Part shown: piece after piece, positions 1-5,179 of the stretch | How the letters are laid out: each line of letters opens with the position of its first letter | How positions within the stretch are numbered: the first letter of the stretch is position 1 | Assembly (NCBI GenBank): GCA_029942265.1 | Contig: JAOZTO010000213.1 | Span: 1 to 5,179 of the forward strand | Direction: 5' to 3' | DNA length: 5,179 bases | From: Desulfocapsa sp. | GTDB taxonomy: Bacteria; Desulfobacterota; Desulfobulbia; Desulfobulbales; Desulfocapsaceae | Position numbers and translations under genes: made by a program | The notes under the pieces: model-generated | The model's database searches: none | What the model was told of the DNA's origin: nothing | Seen by the model: only the letters and a program-made list of their open reading frames with translations

Positions 1-2
1 TT

Positions 3-920
3 TTGTATAATAAATTACACTTGGCATCATCTCTTCTTTTTATACTTATATCAGGTTGCGCACCCTCAACCATCAATAACGCAGAACAACAGGGAGCAAC
101 AGTTCTTACAGCTCAGGAGGTTTTTGACCTGAGTTCAGAAAATACACTACGCCTGATTTCTTCTGATTTTGATGCCTTTCTGTATTTCAGTCCAGATGGT
201 TCCTTATCTGCCAGTTCAATATTCAACAAAAACTATGACTACGGAATTTGGGACATTAAGGATGATGGAGAGATTTGTATTAAATTCAATATCTGGTACT
301 ACGGTGATTTAAACTGCTACTCCACTTACAATGATGCTGAAAACAATCAGTATCTTCTGTTCACTGATAACGGGGCTCTTGCTTATACTGCCACTGCATC
401 ACCTGGAAATTCAGAAAATATTCCTGTGAAAACCAAGAAAGATAAAAAACCGACTTATGTTCGTAAACAAATGAGCAAAAGCCCGTCAATAACAACACCA
501 GTCCCCGTACAAACTGAACGTTCTGTTGCCACTACAACACCTGCTATTACATCCAGCACATCCAAAGAAGAAGTCAGGCATACAGTAAAAAGTATGGCTC
601 AAAATTGTCCAAACTGTAATTTTGAAGATGCAGATCTTCGACAAGCTCATCTTGTTGGTGCAAATTTAAAAGGTGCCAATCTCAAAGGTGCTGATTTAAG
701 CCGTGCCAATTTACGGCGTGCTAACCTTGAGGGTGCAGACCTTAGCGGTGCAACCCTACTCTCCGCCAATCTTCCTGGTGCAAATCTTAAAAATGCGATT
801 CTGAAAGGAGCTGATCTTACAGGCTCAAATCTAATACAAGCAGATTTCACCAACGCTAATATGGACGGTGCAATTTTCGACAATACTCTTCAGGAAGGCA
901 CCAAAGGATTGAAAAATTAA
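3..920 (+). CDS. Pentapeptide-repeat lipoprotein, possibly 5'-partial
   Basis: Predicted envelope lipoprotein; its substrate or partner is unknown. From the TTG at base 3 the reading frame gives 305 residues. Residues 7-16 are hydrophobic and lead into a lipobox, I16-S17-G18-C19, so signal peptidase II should cleave before C19. The next residue is Ala, which by the E. coli Lol rule favours the outer membrane. Residues about 37-132 form a compact module with C92 and C105 and a pattern (DGSLS, GIWDIKDDGEICIKF, then a Cys-Tyr pair) that loosely recalls DUF995-like envelope domains; this is a weak resemblance. Residues about 137-199 are a Lys, Ser, Thr and Pro-rich linker. A CPNC motif (C202, C205) then opens about 18 pentapeptide units to residue 294. 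The n-region has only one Lys, and just two bases precede the TTG, so a start further upstream is likely. It sits one base before dnaE. Lipoprotein plus pentapeptide identity is firm; function is not. Confidence 0.85.
   Translation: MYNKLHLASSLLFILISGCAPSTINNAEQQGATVLTAQEVFDLSSENTLRLISSDFDAFLYFSPDGSLSASSIFNKNYDYGIWDIKDDGEICIKFNIWYYGDLNCYSTYNDAENNQYLLFTDNGALAYTATASPGNSENIPVKTKKDKKPTYVRKQMSKSPSITTPVPVQTERSVATTTPAITSSTSKEEVRHTVKSMAQNCPNCNFEDADLRQAHLVGANLKGANLKGADLSRANLRRANLEGADLSGATLLSANLPGANLKNAILKGADLTGSNLIQADFTNANMDGAIFDNTLQEGTKGLKN
618..884 (+). repeat. Tandem pentapeptide-repeat array (15-bp period)
   Basis: Residues 206-294 of the lipoprotein follow the A(D/N)LXX rule, with a Leu, Phe or Met at the central position every five residues from F207 to F292, giving about 18 units without a break. 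Such arrays fold as a right-handed quadrilateral beta-helix with four units per turn, so this one should make about 4.5 coils. At DNA level the repeat shows as recurring GGTGC-AA-CT patterns every 15 bases, which also leaves the opposite strand free of stops here. A few units carry non-canonical residues at the first position (ATL, AIL, SNL). Confidence 0.9.
903..908 (+). promoter_or_regulatory. Probable dnaE ribosome binding site inside the lipoprotein gene
   Basis: AAAGGA lies within the last codons of the lipoprotein gene, 13 bases before the dnaE ATG, which is slightly long for a Shine-Dalgarno spacing. With the stop and start arranged as TAATATG, ribosomes ending the lipoprotein could re-initiate on dnaE, so translational coupling is plausible. 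No stronger site is closer to the start. Confidence 0.45.
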
Positions 921-921
921 T

Positions 922-3900
922 ATGACTGCTGGATTCACTCACCTTCATCTGCATTCTCAATACAGCCTTCTTGACGGGGCAATTCGTATTCCAGATCTCC
1001 TAAAAAAGTGCAAGGAGTATGGAATGGATTCTGTGGCCATAACCGACCATGGTGCCATGTATGGCGCACTTGAATTTTATCTAAAAGCAAAAGAGTACGG
1101 CATCAAACCGATCGTTGGCTGCGAGTTCTATATCTCTCCTGGTAAGCGCACCGATAGGGACGCTAGCGCCCCGACCAAAGCATTTCACATTGTTCTGCTC
1201 GCCATGAATTACAAAGGCTATCAAAACCTGATGAAACTTGCTGGCATTGCACAGTTTGAAGGATTTTACTCACGTCCACGAATAGACATGGAAGTTCTGG
1301 AGTCCCATAATGAAGGGTTGATTTGCCTCAGCGCCTGTCTTCATGGGGAAATACCATGGTTTATTGTTCATAAAGGAATCAAAGCAGCAACGGCTAAAGC
1401 CAAGGCTTTTCAAGATATTTTTGGTGACAGATTTTATCTTGAAATCCAAATGAATGGTATTCCTGAACAAAAAACTGCCAATGATGGGCTTGTACGGATT
1501 GCTAAAGATCTAAATATTAAACTCGTTGCCACCAACGATTGCCATTACCTGAACCAGGAAGATGCCCATGCCCACGAAATACTTCTCTGTATCCAGACCG
1601 GAAAAACCATTAACGACCCGAAACATTTCAGTTTTTCTTCTGATACCTTTTACGTAAAAACTCCACAGGAGATGTACAATAGCTTTAAAGCCTTCCCAGA
1701 CGCTGTCGCTAATTCCTGTGAAATAGCTGATCGGTGCAATCTCCAGATCGATCTTGGCGACTACCATTTCCCCGATTTCCCGGTACCCGAAGGTCAGACA
1801 CTTGAAAACATGTTTATCGAAGCCTGTCGAGAAGGCCTCAATGAACGATTTACCGCTATGCGAACAGCAGGCACATTCACTAAAGAAATTGAAGAGCAAT
1901 ACAACAATCGTCTTGAATTTGAAATTGGTATTATCAACTCCATGGGGTTTCCAGGATATTTTCTCATCGTTGCTGATTTTATTAACTGGGCCATTGATCA
2001 CGATATTCCGGTAGGCCCTGGACGTGGCTCTGGTGCCGGCAGTCTTGCAGCTTACGCCATGCGTATAACCAACATTGATCCTATTCCTTACGGCCTGATT
2101 TTTGAACGTTTCCTGAATCCTGAACGAGTCAGCATGCCTGACTTTGACATAGATTTCTGTCAGGATCGACGGGGTGAAGTAATCGACTATGTCCGTCAGA
2201 AATATGGCGGCGCACCATATGTTGCACAGATCATAACCTTTGGTTCCATGAAGGCCAAAGGCGTTATTAGAGATGTTGGACGGGCACTTGATATTCCATA
2301 TACAGAAGTGGATAGAATCGCTAAGCTTGTACCCGATGCACTCAAAATGACCATCGACAAAGCCATTGATGAAGAACCACGTATTGCTGATGCGGCCAAC
2401 AGAGACCCGAAAATCGCGGAATTGATTAAGGTGGCACAAACCCTTGAAGGACTTGCACGCCACACATCCACCCATGCTGCTGGCGTGGTTGTTTCGCCAA
2501 AGCCAATGGTTGAATACCTCCCGACATGTAAGGGAAAAGAAGGTGAAACACTAACTCAGTATCCCATGAAGTATACTGAGTTGACCGGGCTTATCAAATT
2601 TGATTTCCTTGGCCTTAAAACACTTACTGTAATTGATAATGCGTTAAAACATATCAAAGCAGACATTGGCACTGACCTTGACATTGATGCACTTCCCATG
2701 GATGACATCAAAACCTTTGAGTTATTATGCTCAGGCGATGCTCTTGGTGTTTTTCAGCTTGAAAGTTCAGGTATGCGTGAACTGCTTGTAAAAATGGCGC
2801 CAGAACAATTTAGTGACCTTATTGCCCTTGTAGCACTCTATCGTCCAGGGCCGCTTGATTCTGGAATGGTTGATGACTTCGTTGAGACCAAACATGGCCG
2901 AGCTACCGCAAACTACCCGTTACCCCAGCTTAAACCCGTTCTTGAAGAAACATACGGTGTTATAGTCTACCAGGAACAGGTGATGAAAATCGCCAATATT
3001 CTTGCTAACTATACTTTGGGTGATGCCGACATTCTTCGTCGTGCCATGGGAAAGAAAATTGTAGAAGTCATGGACGAAGAAAAAATCAAGTTCATGAAGG
3101 GTGCCATAAAAAATGATATAGATGAAAAGAAGGCCGAATTTGTCTTTGATCTTATGGCAAAATTTGCAGGATATGGATTCAACAAATCCCATTCAGCAGC
3201 CTATGCCCTGATCTCATATCAAACTGCATACCTCAAAGCTCATTACCCGGCACAGTTTATGGCCGCACTGCTCTCCTGCGATATGAACAACACCGATAAG
3301 GTGGTGCTCTACATCAACGAATGCAGAGAACATTCACTTGAAGTACTTCCTCCTGATATCAATGAATCACTTGTCGATTTTTCTGTAACAAATGACAAAA
3401 TACGATTTGGATTAGCAGCAGTGAAAAATGTTGGAAAATCAGCACTTCAATCCATCACTGAAGAGCGGAATAAAAATGGGAAATACACCTCCCTTGAAGA
3501 CTTCTGTAATCGTGTTGATTCGAGAAAGGTAAATTCAAGAGTCATTGAAAGCCTTATAAAATCAGGATCATTTGACTCAGTTGGATGCAAGCGATCCCAA
3601 CTTATGGCTATTGTTGACCTAGCCATGGATAAGGCCAAAGCTGTACAGCGTGACAAACAGAGTGGTCAACTTTCTCTCTTTGCAGTCTCTCCTGTAACCG
3701 ATACGACAGACAAGAGTTTTATCACACTCCCAGATATCCCAGAATGGGACGAACGCTTGCGACTTACACAGGAAAAAGAAACAGTCGGGTTCTATATAAC
3801 AGGACATCCACTGGATGAAGATATCCATGAAATCAAAACGATAACCGACACAGATATTTCTGGGCTTTCCGATTACGGAGAAGAACAACCGGTGCGTATT

Positions 3901-4434
3901 GGCGGATTAATCCGCAGCTGCAAGCAGTTGAAAAGCAAGAAAGGTGATCCCATGGCTTTTATTACAATTGAGGATCTTGTAAGCGCTGTTGAGGTGATAG
4001 TTTTCCCAAGTACATACGCCGATTGCTATTCACTGCTCACCTCTACTGAAACCATAATCGTTCAGGGTACAGTTCAAAATGATGAGCGTGGTCCAAAAAT
4101 AATAGCAGAGTCACTTGAACTACTTCCTGCTGCAAGAGAGGCGCACACAGCGTCTGTACGAATCATGCTTGATAGCGAAAAAGTGAGTAGAAAACGCCTG
4201 GAATCTCTAAAGCAGGTACTCTACCAGTATCATGGGAATTGCCCTCTTCTTTTAACCATCCACTACAAAGGAAAAGGTGAAGTAGATATTGAGATATTAA
4301 AAGACCTCACCATCCGTCCATGTAGAGAATTCAACGAAGCCATCGAGCAGATACTTGGATATGACGCCCTGTCTTATACTAAGAAAGCGATCACTGTGAC
4401 TAAGCGAAGGCGTTGGGGACAAGGAGGGGGATAG
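922..4434 (+). CDS. dnaE: DNA polymerase III alpha subunit (DnaE)
   Basis: Catalytic subunit of the replicative polymerase, extending DNA 5' to 3' within the holoenzyme. The 1170 residues are near the usual size (E. coli 1160). The PHP domain (about 5-270) has HLHLHS at 7-12, TDHG at 41-44, GCE at 66-68 and NDCHY at 205-209; all nine expected metal ligands are present (H9, H11, D18, H43, E68, H89, C139, D206, H208). The nucleotide-binding palm motif GPGRGSGAGSL is at 365-375. The catalytic aspartates are D409 and D411 in PDFDIDF and D561 in KFDFLGL, matching E. coli D401, D403 and D555. Fingers motifs include YRPGPLDSGM near 640 and YGFNKSHSAAY. A helix-hairpin-helix lies near 829-860, the beta-clamp motif QLSLF at 916-920, an OB fold at about 985-1075, and a tau-binding-type tail to the end, finishing in a basic, Gly-rich stretch. 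The ATG at 922 leaves four residues before the conserved FTHLHLHS, as is usual. The accA gene that follows dnaE in E. coli is absent here. Confidence 0.98.
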   Translation: MTAGFTHLHLHSQYSLLDGAIRIPDLLKKCKEYGMDSVAITDHGAMYGALEFYLKAKEYGIKPIVGCEFYISPGKRTDRDASAPTKAFHIVLLAMNYKGYQNLMKLAGIAQFEGFYSRPRIDMEVLESHNEGLICLSACLHGEIPWFIVHKGIKAATAKAKAFQDIFGDRFYLEIQMNGIPEQKTANDGLVRIAKDLNIKLVATNDCHYLNQEDAHAHEILLCIQTGKTINDPKHFSFSSDTFYVKTPQEMYNSFKAFPDAVANSCEIADRCNLQIDLGDYHFPDFPVPEGQTLENMFIEACREGLNERFTAMRTAGTFTKEIEEQYNNRLEFEIGIINSMGFPGYFLIVADFINWAIDHDIPVGPGRGSGAGSLAAYAMRITNIDPIPYGLIFERFLNPERVSMPDFDIDFCQDRRGEVIDYVRQKYGGAPYVAQIITFGSMKAKGVIRDVGRALDIPYTEVDRIAKLVPDALKMTIDKAIDEEPRIADAANRDPKIAELIKVAQTLEGLARHTSTHAAGVVVSPKPMVEYLPTCKGKEGETLTQYPMKYTELTGLIKFDFLGLKTLTVIDNALKHIKADIGTDLDIDALPMDDIKTFELLCSGDALGVFQLESSGMRELLVKMAPEQFSDLIALVALYRPGPLDSGMVDDFVETKHGRATANYPLPQLKPVLEETYGVIVYQEQVMKIANILANYTLGDADILRRAMGKKIVEVMDEEKIKFMKGAIKNDIDEKKAEFVFDLMAKFAGYGFNKSHSAAYALISYQTAYLKAHYPAQFMAALLSCDMNNTDKVVLYINECREHSLEVLPPDINESLVDFSVTNDKIRFGLAAVKNVGKSALQSITEERNKNGKYTSLEDFCNRVDSRKVNSRVIESLIKSGSFDSVGCKRSQLMAIVDLAMDKAKAVQRDKQSGQLSLFAVSPVTDTTDKSFITLPDIPEWDERLRLTQEKETVGFYITGHPLDEDIHEIKTITDTDISGLSDYGEEQPVRIGGLIRSCKQLKSKKGDPMAFITIEDLVSAVEVIVFPSTYADCYSLLTSTETIIVQGTVQNDERGPKIIAESLELLPAAREAHTASVRIMLDSEKVSRKRLESLKQVLYQYHGNCPLLLTIHYKGKGEVDIEILKDLTIRPCREFNEAIEQILGYDALSYTKKAITVTKRRRWGQGGG

Positions 4435-4435
4435 G

Positions 4436-4442
4436 TTTTTTT
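4436..4442 (+). terminator. T-run after dnaE, weak terminator candidate
   Basis: Seven consecutive T follow the dnaE stop by one base, in the 18-base gap between the convergent stop codons. The upstream DNA is G-rich (GGGGACAAGGAGGGGGATAGG spread over 4416-4435) but I find no convincing stem-loop ahead of the T-run, so an intrinsic terminator is unproven. The same tract reads as an A-run for the opposing gene and offers that gene no terminator. Confidence 0.25.
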
Positions 4443-4452
4443 CAGATGAGCT

Positions 4453-4971
4453 CTAAAAACACAAGCCACAATCTGGACAGGTTTTTGAATTTGTAGAAAA
4501 TTTGCATCCACAGGCCGGACAATTAGTCTTTGACGCACCAGTATCAAAAACAGAATTAATTTTACTCAAATCATGGGATTCCAGCGATGTGGTACGTTTA
4601 AATTCTTGTGCCAACACTTCTACGGCAGCTTCCCCGTCAGCTGTTTTAATTTGAAGAAACATCTCTGTTCCACAGCCGCTACCGCAATTACTTTTTTCAC
4701 CTGCCACAAGAGAGGGAATACTTTGCGCCCCTAAAACTGCCTGCAGCTGTTTCATTTCACCTAATGGACCTTTTCTGATATTGGCTAGTTCGTCATCTGG
4801 CGAAATATCCATAGATCTTTCGGATAACTTCTTTTTTTGATTCTCTTCTAATGCAAGTCTGTCAGTACCTGATATCAGGGTAATATTGCATGATGCACAG
4901 GTTGCAAAGTCTGATCGATATTCTTCATCACATTGAGGACAATAGTTTAATTCAGAGTCTATATAACGCAT
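4453..4971 (-). CDS. Double zinc-ribbon protein with DUF2007-like core
   Basis: A 172-residue soluble protein with no signal peptide or membrane segment; the exact function is unknown. An N-terminal zinc ribbon uses C11-P-Q-C14 and C25-A-S-C28, and a C-terminal one uses C151-P-A-C154 and C165-P-D-C168. Both have the same spacing, C-x2-C-x10-C-x2-C, so each should hold one zinc. Two extra Cys, C156 and C171, flank the second knuckles. Between them, residues about 60-126 (GPLGEMKQLQAVLGAQSIPSLV, then an extended strand and a helix) resemble the small DUF2007 'putative signal transducing' fold, with an inserted C96-G-S-G-C100 that could bind metal or form a disulfide. Residues 39-60 are charged and probably helical linker. 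The ATG is preceded at 9 bases by AGGA, supporting this start. The gene runs toward dnaE, the stops being 18 bases apart, so it is transcribed separately. A role in protein or nucleic-acid binding is inference from zinc ribbons in general. Confidence 0.8.
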   Translation of the reverse strand: MRYIDSELNYCPQCDEEYRSDFATCASCNITLISGTDRLALEENQKKKLSERSMDISPDDELANIRKGPLGEMKQLQAVLGAQSIPSLVAGEKSNCGSGCGTEMFLQIKTADGEAAVEVLAQEFKRTTSLESHDLSKINSVFDTGASKTNCPACGCKFSTNSKTCPDCGLCF

Positions 4972-4980
4972 TGATTGTAT

Positions 4981-4984
4981 TCCT
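4981..4984 (-). promoter_or_regulatory. Ribosome binding site of the zinc-ribbon gene
   Basis: On the minus strand AGGA (within TCAGGA) stands 9 bases before the ATG at 4971, an ordinary spacing that fixes the start. The site lies just downstream of the small hairpin at 4991-5006. Confidence 0.6.
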
Positions 4985-4990
4985 GATTTG

Positions 4991-5006
4991 CCATAGAAAG
5001 CTATGG
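4991..5006 (-). promoter_or_regulatory. Small perfect hairpin in the zinc-ribbon gene leader
   Basis: CCATAG and CTATGG form a 6-bp perfect stem around a 4-base loop, ending about six bases before the ribosome binding site of the minus-strand gene. If it lies in the transcript it could affect initiation or mRNA stability. No T-run follows it, so it is not an intrinsic terminator. It may equally be a chance palindrome. Confidence 0.35.
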
Positions 5007-5007
5007 G

Positions 5008-5038
5008 ATAATATTTAAAAATGTGATGGCTAAGTAAA
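5008..5038 (-). promoter_or_regulatory. Weak promoter candidate for the zinc-ribbon gene
   Basis: Reading the minus strand, TTTACT (5038-5033, four of six matches to TTGACA) and TATTAT (5013-5008, five of six to TATAAT) are separated by 19 bases, longer than the 17 optimum. Transcription would start near 5001, inside the small hairpin, giving a leader of about 30 bases. The region is AT-rich, so chance matches are expected. Confidence 0.25.
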
Positions 5039-5108
5039 AAACTCCAGCAACAAAGCAGATGGAGAGTTTTCGTATTCTACGCCTATCTACAACGCCATCA
5101 TAAATATT
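5010..5108. repeat. Long bulged inverted repeat enclosing a second hairpin
   Basis: Outer arms AATATTTA (5010-5017) and TAAATATT (5101-5108) pair over 8 bp. After a 6-base bulge on the left arm only, TGATGGC (5024-5030) pairs with GCCATCA (5094-5100) over 7 bp, for 15 bp in all. Inside, AAAACTCCA (5038-5046) pairs with TGGAGAGTTTT (5060-5070), with a two-base bulge and a 13-base loop. The remaining interior, 5071-5093, is unpaired by eye. The two collinear outer stems are hard to explain as accident alone, although the 8-bp part is all A and T. It could be a structured RNA, a folded DNA element or part of a dispersed repeat. Confidence 0.5.
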
Positions 5109-5178
5109 CGGCTAGCACCCCATCTTCGTTCGATCCGGCTTGTTCACATATGAACAAATATAGTTCACAAGCCGGATC
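5098..5178 (-). other. Open frame entering from the right edge, possible 3' end of a gene
   Basis: On the minus strand one frame is open from the window edge for 26 codons and stops with TGA at 5100-5098. Its last residues would read SNEDGVLAEYL. If real, this would be the C-terminus of a gene to the right, reading in the same direction as the zinc-ribbon gene. Against it, the stretch contains the 12-bp palindrome, which is more typical of non-coding DNA, and a run of this length is expected by chance. There is no way to decide within the window. Confidence 0.15.
5132..5178. repeat. 12-bp palindrome with internal sub-hairpins at right edge
   Basis: GATCCGGCTTGT (5132-5143) and ACAAGCCGGATC (5167-5178) are perfect inverted repeats of 12 bp. 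Inside, GAAC (5152-5155) pairs with GTTC (5163-5166), which stacks on the main stem with an 8-base bulge on the left and a 7-base loop. A competing hairpin is TTGTTCA (5140-5146) with TGAACAA (5151-5157). GTTCACA also occurs as a direct repeat at 5142 and 5163, 21 bases apart. The window ends one base after the right arm, so whether a T-run follows, as in a terminator, cannot be seen. Confidence 0.65.
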
Positions 5179-5179
5179 A

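Noticed and set aside
647..883. 78-codon minus-strand frame with repeating RSAPxRLA pattern
   Set aside because: It is the mirror of the 15-bp pentapeptide repeat; the periodicity on the plus strand removes stops on the other strand.
1510..2475. 321-codon open frame on the minus strand inside dnaE
   Set aside because: It lies wholly opposite strongly conserved dnaE coding sequence, shows no recognisable motif, and its composition (many Cys, Phe, Asn, Ile) is that of an antisense shadow.
4443..4475. CAGAT and ATCTG inverted repeat spanning the junction as a terminator stem
   Set aside because: The arms are only 5 bp and the loop is over 20 bases, and the right arm is inside the zinc-ribbon coding region.
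5057..5103. Short plus-strand ORF beginning ATG at 5059 (MESFRILRL...)
   Set aside because: It has about 14 codons, no ribosome binding site, and lies within the inverted-repeat structure.
5132..5178. Integron attC site
   Set aside because: The hairpin with extrahelical bases is suggestive, but the arms end in GATC, with no RYYYAAC and GTTRRRY core sites at the ends, and no integrase or cassette gene is visible.
4986..5179. tRNA or other standard RNA gene in the intergenic tail
   Set aside because: No cloverleaf, no T-loop consensus and no CCA-type acceptor arrangement could be drawn; the stems have the wrong lengths and order.

Overview
The window carries three genes and a structured intergenic tail. 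It looks like chromosomal DNA of a Gram-negative bacterium: it has an E. coli-type (DnaE, not PolC) replicative polymerase and a lipoprotein whose residue after the acylated Cys is not Asp. Base composition is moderately AT-rich throughout. The Cys-rich double zinc-ribbon protein and the style of DnaE would fit a deltaproteobacterial (Desulfobacterota-like) host. That assignment is an impression only; nothing in the window fixes the taxon.

Layout: (1) 3-920, plus strand, a pentapeptide-repeat lipoprotein whose true start may lie just left of the window. (2) 922-4434, plus strand, dnaE, the alpha subunit of DNA polymerase III. It begins one base after the lipoprotein stop, so the two genes are probably co-transcribed and may be translationally coupled. 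The polymerase is full length, with all catalytic aspartates, a canonical clamp-binding motif, and a PHP domain that keeps every metal ligand. (3) 4453-4971, minus strand, a 172-aa protein with a zinc ribbon at each end and a DUF2007-like middle, convergent with dnaE across only 18 bases. (4) 4972-5179, no convincing gene, but a dense set of inverted repeats: a small hairpin next to the minus-strand ribosome binding site, a long bulged stem enclosing a second hairpin (5010-5108), and a near-perfect palindrome at the right edge (5132-5178).

How the parts work together: dnaE is the housekeeping core. The lipoprotein is an unusual operon partner with an envelope rather than a replication signature, so the link is probably transcriptional rather than mechanistic. 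The zinc-ribbon gene is transcribed separately. The most unexplained material is the folded tail at the right end, which could be a small repetitive or mobile element, a structured leader, or the edge of a neighbouring gene. No CRISPR array, tRNA, rRNA, transposase or integrase is visible.
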